Of a stretch of DNA of 64,000 nucleotides, positions 45,152 to 53,675 are shown piece after piece. Location of the stretch: positions 1 to 64,000 of the forward strand of contig NZ_JAHXBG010000019.1 in assembly GCF_020103725.1 (NCBI RefSeq). The letters run 5' to 3'. This DNA is from Hyalangium gracile. GTDB lineage: Bacteria > Myxococcota > Myxococcia > Myxococcales > Myxococcaceae. A program made the translations under genes and the position numbers. A model generated the notes under the pieces. The model searched no databases, had not been told where the DNA came from, and saw only the letters and a program-made list of their open reading frames with translations. Position 1 is the first letter of the stretch. Each line of letters opens with the position of its first letter.

Positions 45152-46516
45152 TTATCGCGGCTTGGATCGGGTGACGAGTTGGTTGAGTTCTGTTCCCGGC
45201 GTGGCGATCTGCCTGGCCAGTTTCCGGAGTCGGGCCGTCAACGCCTCACGGCACAGCGCGACGCTGCGACATGTCACTGTTGCATCGGCAAGTTCATCCA
45301 AGATGATCTGGTGATACCGCTCGGGGTGCGGTCCGTAATGGCCGGGGAGAGGCATCTTGTTCGCCGGATCATCCATCGACATTCCCGCCTTGGCGAAGAT
45401 GCGGCGGAATCGCGGCGTCCACGGGCCCCCGCGCGCTGTGGACTTGTCGTTGCAGACGGTGGCGATGTGGTGCGTCTCTATGCAAGGGCCCGTGCCGCCA
45501 TTGCCACTGGCCCCCATCATCATCGCGGTGGCGGCCACCGTCACGCTCACCCCCTCCTTCGTCAGCGCGATCTCCTCCACCGCCCCCAGTGCGGGCAGAG
45601 AGATACCTGCTTGCCCCTCGGCCTGCATGGCCACCTGCGCCGAGCCGGGCAGCGTCGGTACCTTCGCCGCGAACAGTTGCGCCGTCGAGCCAATGGCCGC
45701 CACCAGCAGCATGGCGAACGCGCGCGCGGCCTCTCGCCCGAGAATCCTACCGAAGCGCTCGCCTGCCTCGCGGATCTCCTCGAAGGTGGTGGCGGCCTTT
45801 ACCGTCTCCGTCAACTCGGCCCAGCCCGCCACGAGACGGCGGAGCGTGTCGTAGCCCACATACAGCAGCATCCCGACGCCCAGCACCGCCACCAACCCCG
45901 GCGCCGCGGGATTGAGGAGCATGATCAGCAGCATGGAACCCAACGTCCACAGGGCCGCGCTGATGAGCGCTCGGAATTCCACCATCTCTCCGAGTGCCTG
46001 TTTCATCTCGTCCAGCACGGGGCTCTTGCTCATGGCCAGCGCCCAGACGTAGCGGCCATGCATGTCCAGGTAGCGCCCACCCACCAGCGCGCCCCCAAGA
46101 CAGTCTCCGTAGAAGTTGTAGGCGCTCCGGCACCACAACCGGTAGCGTTCCGCCAGCGCCAGTTCCTCTTTCGTCAGCGTGCCTTCCCAGGGCTCGCCGG
46201 GCCCTGCCGGCACCAGCTTCTGCTCGCTGCCCAGCCAGAGATAGTCGCCGGACTGCGGGTCCATCTGAAACGCCTTCTCCGCTGTCTGGCGTGGCGAGCC
46301 TGTCAGCCGCACCTCATGCGCAAGGCGCCTGACGGCCTGCTGGAACTCCTCTTCCTCCAGCTCCACTGGTTGCAGGTCAGCCGTGCGGGGAACATGGACG
46401 ATGGCTTTGCCCTGACGGGTGCCCTCCACGAGTGGGACCCGAGGGACGCTGGCGCACCCCACGAGCAACACGAGGAACAGCGCTTCGGCCTTCCAGAGAA
46501 CGCTCCACGGCAGCAT
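45152..46516 (-). CDS. SitA-like lipoprotein toxin with AHH-type nuclease domain
   Basis: A 454-residue polymorphic toxin. The N-terminus is a signal peptide with lipobox LLVGC (Cys21), and two hydrophobic segments lie mid-protein (about 185-222 and 262-285), as in SitA-type toxins that Myxococcus passes between sibling cells by outer-membrane exchange. The C-terminal domain (about 340-454) resembles the AHH nuclease family: ETHHIATVCND (347-357) with the paired histidines, then GHYGPHPERYH (392-402). It is predicted to cut DNA or RNA in the recipient. The immunity gene follows at once. The transfer route is inferred from the lipoprotein architecture; TraA-type genes are not in this window. 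Confidence 0.85.
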   Translation of the reverse strand: MLPWSVLWKAEALFLVLLVGCASVPRVPLVEGTRQGKAIVHVPRTADLQPVELEEEEFQQAVRRLAHEVRLTGSPRQTAEKAFQMDPQSGDYLWLGSEQKLVPAGPGEPWEGTLTKEELALAERYRLWCRSAYNFYGDCLGGALVGGRYLDMHGRYVWALAMSKSPVLDEMKQALGEMVEFRALISAALWTLGSMLLIMLLNPAAPGLVAVLGVGMLLYVGYDTLRRLVAGWAELTETVKAATTFEEIREAGERFGRILGREAARAFAMLLVAAIGSTAQLFAAKVPTLPGSAQVAMQAEGQAGISLPALGAVEEIALTKEGVSVTVAATAMMMGASGNGGTGPCIETHHIATVCNDKSTARGGPWTPRFRRIFAKAGMSMDDPANKMPLPGHYGPHPERYHQIILDELADATVTCRSVALCREALTARLRKLARQIATPGTELNQLVTRSKPR

Positions 46517-46534
46517 GCGTCACCCCTTCTTGCC

Positions 46535-48538
46535 TCAGCCCTCCAGCTCCAACGTGTAGGTGAGCGACTGGATGCGGCGAGTGACTTCATCGCTGACCGT
46601 CTTGCGCTCCTTGGCCAGCTGCTCCAGCTCCAGGCTGATGGCATCCAGCCGGTTCTCCTGCTCGCTCAGCTTCGACACGAAGCGCTCGGCCAGCTCCCGC
46701 TGCGAGGCCCCGCTCTTCAACGACTCGATGTTCGACCGGATGCGCTCCTGGTCCTTGAAGAGCTGCGCCCGCTCCTCCGTCAGCCGCTGCTCCTCGTACC
46801 CCAGCGCCCCCACCCGCTCCTTCAGGGCGATGACCTCCTTCAGCGCGTCTCCAATGCGCTCGTCGATGTAGCGCTGCTTCAGGAAGAAGAAGACCTCCTC
46901 CGTCTGGATGTTGCCGAAGGAGTACTGCACCACCGAGCGCGTGCGCTCCGTCACCGGGAACTCCCGGCTCTCCCCCGCCGCCAGCTCCAGCTTGAAGCGC
47001 AGGAAGCCTTCCGTCGTCTCCGCCGGCTCCGGCGTCTCCCGCAGCTCCCGCTCCGAGCGCGGGTGCTCCAGGAAGAGCGTCGCCGGCCGCTTCCCCTTGT
47101 TGCGCACCACGTACTTCGTGCGCACCAGGAAGTAGTGCTGCACCACCAGCACCCCGCGGCTCAGCACGGACTTGAACACCGGCCCGTTCTCCGTCGCCTC
47201 CTCCACCGACACCGTGCAGCTCAGCTCCACCGCGTACGGCACGAAGCGCGTGTCGTCCGGCTTCATCGTGTCGAGCATCGCCTCGCCCACGTACGTGTCC
47301 GCCTCCATCACCGTCACCGGCCCGCCCTCCAGCGTCAGCCCCGTGGTGTTCTTCAGCTCGATGCACGCCATCGGGTTCTTCTCGCGCGTGGCCCGGTTGT
47401 AGAGCAGCACCCGCCGGCCCTCGAACGGCCGCTGGAGGATGGGCACCAGCGCGCTCTGGTTGCGGTGCACCGTCACCGGGTGATCCACCCGGTACTCGAA
47501 CAGGTCCCCCACCTCCTTCGTCAGCGTCTTCACCGCCACGCTCTTCTCCGCCAGCTCGTGCATCCCGCCCCCTCCCCTCAGCCGCCCGGCGCCCGTCACG
47601 CCATGCCTCTTCGGCAAGGCGGCGTAGGCCGGCGCGGCCCCTCCCGTCGAGGGCGCTCCCTCCTCCTCGTCGTACTCCAGCTCCTTCCGGGACTCCCCGA
47701 AGGACTCCTCGGGGATGACGGGAGCGGCGGCCGCCTCCGTCTTCACCTCGACGATGGGGCGCCGCATGTACCGGGGGTTGTACAAGTCGTGCACGAAGGA
47801 CACCGGCAGCCCGGCGATCAGCGCCAGGTCCACGTCCACCCAGTCCTCGTCCCCCGTGTTGTCCACCAGCGCCCAGCCCTGCAACAGCGGCGGCCTCTGC
47901 TCCTCCAGGAGGATGCGGTAGCTCGTCTTCCACACCGGCGCCTCCAGCACGTAGCTGACGAAGAGCTCCCGCTCGCCCTCGCCCGCGGTGAGGATGGACA
48001 TCCGCTTGCTGTCCTTCTTGTACGAGGACAGCACCGTGGCCAGGTAGAACTCCAGGTCCTTGCGCACCGCCTCGTCCAGGAACTCCAGCTCGGCGAGCTC
48101 CAGCACGTCGAAGGTGCGCAGCGACGCGCCCACCAGCAGCGACAGGAAGGGCCGCACCACGGACGCCTCGCCCTCCACCACCGGCAGCGACTCCAGCCCG
48201 ACGATGACGCCCTCCACGCTCTCCTTGCCGCCCACGCGCACCCGCACCCGCGCGCCCTTGATCTGCCCCAGGAGCGCCGTGAGGCTGCCGGACTCGGGGA
48301 TGCGGATGGTGGCCTCCTGCAGCAGCTGCTCCAGCGGCTTCGTCGAGTCGTAGCTCACCGCCGACACCGAGCCCCCGGACAAGTCCAGCACCGTCATCGA
48401 CTTGAGCACGTCGTTCATGTCGCGAGCCTTGAAGTCCAGGCTCAGCGCCTCGCTGCCCGTCACCTTCCCCTTGCGCTCGAAGTAGCCAACCCCGTGCTTG
48501 TAGAGGACGACACGGCGGATGGGCAGGACGGCGGACAT
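46535..48538 (-). CDS. DUF4139-domain protein (mucoidy inhibitor MuiA-like)
   Basis: A 667-residue protein with no signal peptide. The middle (about 200-530) is the DUF4139 beta-rich region (VLEAPVWKTSYRILLEE, WALVDNTGDEDWVDVDLALIAG), the part shared with MuiA-like proteins. The last 110 residues are a coiled coil (EERAQLFKDQERIRSNIES and onward). A Gly/Pro-rich loop around residue 320 is probably disordered. ATG 48538 is preceded by GGAGGA at good spacing; the open frame runs four codons further. It lies 18 bp upstream of the SitA-like toxin in the same direction. Function unknown. Confidence 0.88.
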   Translation of the reverse strand: MSAVLPIRRVVLYKHGVGYFERKGKVTGSEALSLDFKARDMNDVLKSMTVLDLSGGSVSAVSYDSTKPLEQLLQEATIRIPESGSLTALLGQIKGARVRVRVGGKESVEGVIVGLESLPVVEGEASVVRPFLSLLVGASLRTFDVLELAELEFLDEAVRKDLEFYLATVLSSYKKDSKRMSILTAGEGERELFVSYVLEAPVWKTSYRILLEEQRPPLLQGWALVDNTGDEDWVDVDLALIAGLPVSFVHDLYNPRYMRRPIVEVKTEAAAAPVIPEESFGESRKELEYDEEEGAPSTGGAAPAYAALPKRHGVTGAGRLRGGGGMHELAEKSVAVKTLTKEVGDLFEYRVDHPVTVHRNQSALVPILQRPFEGRRVLLYNRATREKNPMACIELKNTTGLTLEGGPVTVMEADTYVGEAMLDTMKPDDTRFVPYAVELSCTVSVEEATENGPVFKSVLSRGVLVVQHYFLVRTKYVVRNKGKRPATLFLEHPRSERELRETPEPAETTEGFLRFKLELAAGESREFPVTERTRSVVQYSFGNIQTEEVFFFLKQRYIDERIGDALKEVIALKERVGALGYEEQRLTEERAQLFKDQERIRSNIESLKSGASQRELAERFVSKLSEQENRLDAISLELEQLAKERKTVSDEVTRRIQSLTYTLELEG

Positions 48539-48605
48539 GGCTTCCTCCAAAGATCGAGGTTTTCGGCGGGGCTCGGTGTATCAAGTCCCCCGGAGGGGAG
48601 ACAGC

Positions 48606-49331
48606 ATGCAACCCGTGGAGAAGAAGAAGACCTCGCCGTGGGTCTATGTCGGCATCGGCTGCGGCATCCTGCTGCTGCTGGGCGTGGGCGGCGTGGTGGC
48701 CGCCGTCCTGGTCGGCGCCAAGATGTTCAAGGGCTTCCAGGAGGAGATGACCAACCCCGTCACGCGCACGGAGAAGGTGAAGAAGACCCTGGGCGCCCCC
48801 ACCCTGCCCGAGGGCTACCACGCCGTCATGGCGCTCAGCGTGCCCGCCGTCATCGACACGGCCATCCTCAGCACCCGCACGCCCGACGCGCCCGCCCAGG
48901 CCGACGCGAAGCCCGAGCGCGTCTTCATCTACCTGTTCGTCAAGGCCGCCTCGATGAACGACACCGAGGAGCTGCGCGCGTACCTCGAGGGCCGCTCGGA
49001 TGACGCCTCCGTGCTCGCCCGCAACAACATCGACATCCGCACCAGCGAGATCATCGGCCGCGGCGCCATCCCCCTCGAGGGCCGCCGGGTGCTCTACCTC
49101 TCCCAGCGCGGAGAGTTGGAGAGCGACAACGGCCAGAGCCAGGGGCCCGGCCTCAACGCCATCACCCTCATCGAGTGCCCCGGCGAGTCCCTGCTCCGCA
49201 TGGGCCTCTGGATCACACCCGACCCCTCGCCGGAGACGCCCATCGAGCAACTCGACGTGAAGGGCACTCCGGCGGACCCGGAGGCGGTGCGCGCCTTCAT
49301 GTCCCACTTCAACCCGTGTCAGGAGAATTGA
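48606..49331 (+). CDS. Single-pass membrane protein of unknown function
   Basis: A 241-residue protein. One membrane helix (about 14-37, VYVGIGCGILLLLGVGGVVAAVLVG) follows a short basic N-terminus, so the rest faces the periplasm. The folded part (VMALSVPAVIDTAILSTR ... VFIYLFVKAASMNDTEELRAYL) does not match a family I recognise. The start at ATG 48606 has a GGAGGGGAG site; earlier ATGs lack one. It is the first of three co-directional genes (48606-50910) with spacings of 2 bp each. Confidence 0.78.
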   Translation: MQPVEKKKTSPWVYVGIGCGILLLLGVGGVVAAVLVGAKMFKGFQEEMTNPVTRTEKVKKTLGAPTLPEGYHAVMALSVPAVIDTAILSTRTPDAPAQADAKPERVFIYLFVKAASMNDTEELRAYLEGRSDDASVLARNNIDIRTSEIIGRGAIPLEGRRVLYLSQRGELESDNGQSQGPGLNAITLIECPGESLLRMGLWITPDPSPETPIEQLDVKGTPADPEAVRAFMSHFNPCQEN

Positions 49332-49333
49332 AG

Positions 49334-50557
49334 ATGCACTCGCGGAAGAAAGTCTTCTCTCTCGTTGGCTCCCTGGCGCTCGCGCTCCTGGCGAGCTGCG
49401 CCACCACGTCGCAACAGCCCCCCGCTGGAGACCCCGTGCCTCCTCCCGAGCAGCCTCCCGCCTCCGGGACCGGCTCCGTGCAGCAGCCCGAGCAGCCCTC
49501 GGAGCCCAATGGCACTCCCATCCACTCGTGGGATGACGTTCGCGTGGGAGACCGGCTGGTGTACGCCTTCTCCGCCAACCGCGCTCCGAGCCGGGGCGTC
49601 GGCGAGACGGGCGCCGTGGCCGGCCGGCTCACGCTGGAAGTCATGGCGGTGGATCAGGGGCCCTACGCCGTCCTGAAGCTCACCTTCACCGACGAGGCCG
49701 GAAAGCCCCTGGCGAGCCCTCGGCTGTCGAAGGAGCTGATCCTGCCCATCAAGACGTTCGCCCCGCTGCGCAAGCCCCGCATGCTGCCCCATGAGGGCAC
49801 CTCGAGCGTCGAGCAGCTCTCGGCCGCGGGCCAGAACTGGGAGGCCGTCCGCTACATCCAGGACAACCGGCCCGCGGATGGCCCGCTGGAGGAGCGCCTC
49901 TATGCCGTGAAGCCCGGGCCGCTCTACATCACCCACGGGCTGCTGAGCGCCAGCACCACGCTCTCCGGCTTCGGCGCGCGCGGCGGCCAGCAGCTCACGC
50001 TCGTGGAGGCCCGGCGCGGCCCGGAGGGCGGCGGCAAGGGCACGCCTCCGTTGATGAGGCACCCGCTGGGCCCGGGCGCCTGGTACGACATCCGCACGGA
50101 CCTGCGGAGCGACACGCGGGAGCGCATCTGCTTCTCCGCCGAGCTCGGCTTCATCCTGCGCGGCCAGAGCACCGTGAAGGGCACGCCCCACATGGCCCGC
50201 ATGGCCTGTGAGGGCATCGCGGAGACCGAGGTCGTGCCGCTCGAGGAGGCGCTGCTCACGCTCATCGCGGAGAGCCTCTCCCCCCACCTGCCCAAGGGCG
50301 AGCCCACCTCGCGCGCGCCTCACGTCTTCGCCGACAAGCGCATGAAGATCCCCGCCCTCACCTTCGATGTGACGCAGGGGCACGGCGGCGCGGGCAAGGG
50401 AAGCTACGTGGTGTACGCCGAGAACCCGTGGGACGAGGCCCTCGTCGGGCTGCCGCTCGAGGCCCGCTTCCGTCCTCTCGCCGATGCCTCGGGTGATCCG
50501 GAGGCCGCCGCGGTGCTGGTCGACTGGGGCGTCATCGCCGGAAGCGAGTACCCCTGA
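49334..50557 (+). CDS. Lipoprotein of unknown function
   Basis: A 407-residue exported protein with lipobox LLASC (about Cys22), a Pro/Gln/Ser-rich linker (about 25-60) and a mature domain of about 340 residues rich in beta strands and without a recognisable family motif. AGGAG precedes ATG 49334. It is two bases after the membrane protein stop and two bases before the next gene, so the three genes form an operon. A periplasmic or outer-membrane role with the first gene is plausible. Confidence 0.8.
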   Translation: MHSRKKVFSLVGSLALALLASCATTSQQPPAGDPVPPPEQPPASGTGSVQQPEQPSEPNGTPIHSWDDVRVGDRLVYAFSANRAPSRGVGETGAVAGRLTLEVMAVDQGPYAVLKLTFTDEAGKPLASPRLSKELILPIKTFAPLRKPRMLPHEGTSSVEQLSAAGQNWEAVRYIQDNRPADGPLEERLYAVKPGPLYITHGLLSASTTLSGFGARGGQQLTLVEARRGPEGGGKGTPPLMRHPLGPGAWYDIRTDLRSDTRERICFSAELGFILRGQSTVKGTPHMARMACEGIAETEVVPLEEALLTLIAESLSPHLPKGEPTSRAPHVFADKRMKIPALTFDVTQGHGGAGKGSYVVYAENPWDEALVGLPLEARFRPLADASGDPEAAAVLVDWGVIAGSEYP

Positions 50558-50559
50558 CC

Positions 50560-50910
50560 ATGACACCCGCCCTCTACATCGTCACCATCGAGGTGTCCCC
50601 CAGCTCCGAGGCCGCGTGGAACGAGTGGCACGAGAAGGTCCACATCCCCGACCTCATGCGCCAGCCGGGCTTCCTCGCGTGCCGCAAGTGGCGTGACACC
50701 ACCAACGCCGAGGACGGCTGGCCGCGCTACGTGTGCCACTACGAGCTGACGAGCCTCGAGGCGGTGGAGCGCTACATCGCCAGCGACGCGGCCAAGCGCC
50801 TCCGCGCCGAGTCGGAGTCGAAGTTCGGCTACGTCACCCGCCACCGGCGTCAGGTGTACACCGAGGCGGCGCGCTTCGAGGTGGACCTGGAGCCCGAGTC
50901 CATCGAGTGA
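50560..50910 (+). CDS. DUF4286-family protein
   Basis: A 116-residue small cytoplasmic protein. The whole length fits the DUF4286 ferredoxin-like (dimeric alpha/beta barrel) family: LYIVTIEVSPSSEAAWNEWHEKVHIPDLMRQPGFLACRKWR, then YVCHYELTSLEAVERYIAS. Some relatives bind heme or aromatic ligands, but for this one function is unknown. It ends the three-gene operon; a strong hairpin at 50915-50939 lies just past its stop. Confidence 0.85.
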   Translation: MTPALYIVTIEVSPSSEAAWNEWHEKVHIPDLMRQPGFLACRKWRDTTNAEDGWPRYVCHYELTSLEAVERYIASDAAKRLRAESESKFGYVTRHRRQVYTEAARFEVDLEPESIE

Positions 50911-50914
50911 CCGC

Positions 50915-50939
50915 GGGCCTCTCCCGAGCGGAGAGGCCC
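50915..50939. terminator. Hairpin between convergent genes
   Basis: A perfect 10-bp stem (GGGCCTCTCC and GGAGAGGCCC) with a 5-base loop. It lies between the DUF4286 and ohr stops and could end both transcripts. There is no T-tract, so intrinsic termination is likely but not certain. Confidence 0.7.
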
Positions 50940-50950
50940 CACGGCACCGC

Positions 50951-51385
50951 TCAGCCCTCGACGGAGAGCTTCACGTCGATGTTGCCGCGCGTGGCCTTCG
51001 AGTAGGGGCACACCTCGTGGGCGGTGTGCATGAGCTGCTGGGCCTCCTCCTTGGACAGGCCCGGCAGCTTGCCCTTCAGCTCCACCGCCAGCCCGAAGCC
51101 CCCGTCCGGCGTCTTGCCGATGGTGACGGCCGCGGTGATGCTCGCGTCCTTCACGTTCTTGCCCGCCTTGCCGGCCACCAGCCGCAGCGCGCTCTCGAAG
51201 CACGCGGAGTAGCCCGCGGCGAAGAGCTGCTCGGGGTTGGTCACCGCGCCTCCGGCGCCGCCCAGCTCCTTGGGCATCGCCAGCGGCATGTCCACTACGC
51301 CGTCCGAAGAGCGGACGCGGCCGTTGCGGCCTCCCTGGGCGGTGGCGGTGGCGGTGTACAGCGGAGAGATGGTGACAGGAGCCAT
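50951..51385 (-). CDS. ohr: Organic hydroperoxide resistance protein (OsmC/Ohr family)
   Basis: A 144-residue cytoplasmic peroxidase that reduces fatty-acid and organic hydroperoxides with dihydrolipoamide-type thiols. The two redox cysteines are Cys62 in YSACFESAL and Cys126 in EVCPYSKATRGNIDV, and Arg20 sits in the GGRNGR motif; this is the Ohr rather than OsmC pattern. ATG 51385 has a GAGGAAA site eight bases upstream; an in-frame extension to 51481 is not needed. No OhrR regulator is adjacent. Confidence 0.95.
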   Translation of the reverse strand: MAPVTISPLYTATATAQGGRNGRVRSSDGVVDMPLAMPKELGGAGGAVTNPEQLFAAGYSACFESALRLVAGKAGKNVKDASITAAVTIGKTPDGGFGLAVELKGKLPGLSKEEAQQLMHTAHEVCPYSKATRGNIDVKLSVEG

Positions 51386-51488
51386 GGGGATTTCCTCGTT
51401 CACTTCGGGTGGTGTGCCGACGGCACAGGCGCCCCCGAAGTAGTGAGCATCCCCACCGGTTGCAACGGAATCCGTGCGCAAGCGTCGC

Positions 51489-53303
51489 TCAGAACCCCGG
51501 AGGCCGCTCCCCCGCGACGCCGCTGGCGCGCTCCAGGGCCATGCCCACCCGCCCCAGGGTGCCCTCCTCGAAGAGCCGCCCGATGAGCGTCACCCCGTGA
51601 GGCACGCGGCGCCTGGGAGAGAACGTCGGCGGCGGACGCGCCGGATCCGGCACCCAGTCGCTCCGAGCCCGCTCCACCTCCACGAAGCCCGTGCGCAGCG
51701 TCAGCGACGGGTGGCCCGTGAAGTTCGTGATGGTGAGCGCATCGTCGCTCAGCGACGGCACCAGCAGCACGTCCACCTCGCCCATCACCCGCGCCATCTC
51801 CTGCATCACCCGGCGCCGCATCCGGTCCGCCTGCACCAGCTCCACCGCTGACAGGAAGCGCGCCTGGCGCAGCAGGTTCGGCCACGCGTCGGGCACCTGC
51901 ATGGCCAGCGTGTCCATCTGCCGGCTCAGCATCAGCTCCTCGAAGGACGCCGCCGCCTCGGCGAAGAGGATGGCGTAGAGGCTCACGTAGGGCCAGTCGG
52001 GCAGGCTCGTCTCCACGGGCGTCAGCCCCAGCCGCTTCAGCGTCTCGAGCGCGGCGCGATCCACCTCGTTCGCCGGGCTCTTCTCCATCCACGCCGGCAG
52101 GTAGCCCACGCGCAGCCCCTTCACCCCGGCGGTGGCGTCGAAGTCGAGCTTGCTCGGCACGCTCGACACATCTCCCGCGTCGGCCCCGGAGATGGCCGCC
52201 AGCACCAGCAGCGCGTCCTCCACGCCGCGCGTCATCGGCCCCAGCTTGTCCAGCGTCCAGCTCAGCGTCATCGCCCCCGTGCGCGCCACGCGGCCGTAGG
52301 TGGGCCGCAGCCCGGTGACGCCGCAGCGCATGGACGGAGAGATGATGCTGCCCCCCGTCTCGCTGCCCAGCGAGAAGCCGACACAGGCCGCGGCCGTCGC
52401 GGCGCCCGAACCGGCGCTGCTGCCTGACGAGCCCTCCTCCAGCAGCCACGGGTTCTTCGTCTCCCCGCCGAACCAGACGTCATTGAGCGCCAGCGCGCCC
52501 AGGCTCAGCTTGGCCACCAGCACCGCCCCCGCGCGGTGCAGCCGGTCCACGACGAACGCGTCCGTGCTCGGGACGCGGTTTCGGAACGGCTCGGCCCCGT
52601 ACGTCGTGGGGATGCCCGCGGTGTCGACCAGATCCTTCGCGCCCCAGGGGATGCCGTGCAGCGGACCGCGATACCGGCCCGCGGCCAGCTCCGCGTCCGC
52701 GCGACGGGCCTGAGCCAGCGCCAGCTCCGGCGTCAGCGTGATGACGCACTTCAGCTTCGGATCGAAGCGCCGCAGCCGCTCCAGGTAGATGTTCGTGAGC
52801 CGCTCGGAGGACAGGGCGCGAGACTCGATCCACCGCGAGAGCGCCGTGACGGGGGCGAACGCGATGTCCTCGTCCCGGCTCGGGAGCGGACCGGCCGCCG
52901 CCTTGCTCCGCACGAAGCGGTCGCGCGCCGGGCCCACCGCCTGCCCGGGGAGCACGGGGTCCCACCTCGACGCGGGGGGAAGCGTCGGCTCCAGCGCCAC
53001 CTTCCGTGGCCCGGTGCGGCGCTCGTGGATGGGCGCCATGGAGCGGTTCCAGTTGCTCACGGCCTGGGCCCGCTCGGCCGGTGTGTACTGAACCTGCATG
53101 AGCTTCTCCGCCTCGGCGAAGGTGCTCACGCTCACCGCCTGGCCCACGGGGGGTGCAGTGCCAAACGCGGGCGGTGAACCCGCCGGTGCCGTCGTGGGAG
53201 CCCCACCATCGAAAGTTGCCGCCTCCACGGAAACTCCCGTGGTGAGCATCCCCGCGACTCCCACCGCGGTACCCGACAAGAACTCCCTGCGAGAGCGGCC
53301 CAT
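51489..53303 (-). CDS. Tat-exported amidase (amidase signature family)
   Basis: A 604-residue hydrolase with the Ser-cisSer-Lys triad of the amidase signature family: the lysine in WGAKDLVDT, the glycine/serine loop SSGSSAGSGAA and the nucleophile region GSETGGSI. It starts with a twin-arginine signal (SRREFLSG, then a hydrophobic stretch ending near VEAA), so it is exported folded. This separates it from GatA, which is cytoplasmic. The N-terminal 130 residues before the catalytic domain are Pro-rich and not assigned. The substrate is unknown; amide-containing metabolites or peptides are possible. Confidence 0.92.
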   Translation of the reverse strand: MGRSRREFLSGTAVGVAGMLTTGVSVEAATFDGGAPTTAPAGSPPAFGTAPPVGQAVSVSTFAEAEKLMQVQYTPAERAQAVSNWNRSMAPIHERRTGPRKVALEPTLPPASRWDPVLPGQAVGPARDRFVRSKAAAGPLPSRDEDIAFAPVTALSRWIESRALSSERLTNIYLERLRRFDPKLKCVITLTPELALAQARRADAELAAGRYRGPLHGIPWGAKDLVDTAGIPTTYGAEPFRNRVPSTDAFVVDRLHRAGAVLVAKLSLGALALNDVWFGGETKNPWLLEEGSSGSSAGSGAATAAACVGFSLGSETGGSIISPSMRCGVTGLRPTYGRVARTGAMTLSWTLDKLGPMTRGVEDALLVLAAISGADAGDVSSVPSKLDFDATAGVKGLRVGYLPAWMEKSPANEVDRAALETLKRLGLTPVETSLPDWPYVSLYAILFAEAAASFEELMLSRQMDTLAMQVPDAWPNLLRQARFLSAVELVQADRMRRRVMQEMARVMGEVDVLLVPSLSDDALTITNFTGHPSLTLRTGFVEVERARSDWVPDPARPPPTFSPRRRVPHGVTLIGRLFEEGTLGRVGMALERASGVAGERPPGF

Positions 53304-53449
53304 GAGGCTCCTTCCTGGAAGCGGACGCGCGCGAGTCTGCCACGTCTACGCACGTCACCGTCCACCAGGTGGCACGATCCAAGAAATCCTCTATGGCTCA
53401 ATGCAGGGTGGACTTGAATTCGGCAGTTGGCGACCCAAGATTGATTGCG

Positions 53450-53656
53450 ATGGAAGATCCCGAACAGTTGCTCACCGCGAGTGACGCGGCACGCATCCTG
53501 GGCCTCTCCCGAGACATGGTCCGCATCCTGGCGCACAAGGGCCGCCTGCGCGCCCTGCGCGCCGCCAACGGCTATCACCTCTTCCGTCGGGGTGATGTGG
53601 AGGAGCTCGCCCGTCTCCGCGCAGCCGAGAAGGCCTCGGGCGGAGTACATGCGTAG
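53450..53656 (+). CDS. Small excisionase/MerR-type helix-turn-helix protein
   Basis: A 68-residue DNA-binding protein. LLTASDAARILGLSRDMVRILAHKGRLRALRAANGYHLFRRGDVEELARL is the HTH_17/excisionase-like fold used by many small regulators. The start is ATG 53450 (MEDPEQ); the frame is open to 53369. It sits directly upstream of a histidine kinase gene, overlapping its longer alternative start, so it may be a regulator in the same operon. Despite the excisionase-like fold there is no integrase here. Confidence 0.78.
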   Translation: MEDPEQLLTASDAARILGLSRDMVRILAHKGRLRALRAANGYHLFRRGDVEELARLRAAEKASGGVHA

Positions 53657-53675
53657 AGCCTCGCTCGGAGCCCCG

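Noticed and set aside
44750-49003. A 1417-codon plus-strand frame across the toxin and DUF4139 genes
   Set aside because: Antisense to recognised genes, with low-complexity composition.
46587-49307. A 906-codon minus-strand frame
   Set aside because: It overlaps the DUF4139 gene in another frame and runs antisense through the membrane-protein gene; composition is that of a shadow.
53450-53656. Sign of an integrated element because of the excisionase-like HTH protein
   Set aside because: No integrase, attachment site or phage gene is near, and the gene is placed with a two-component pair.
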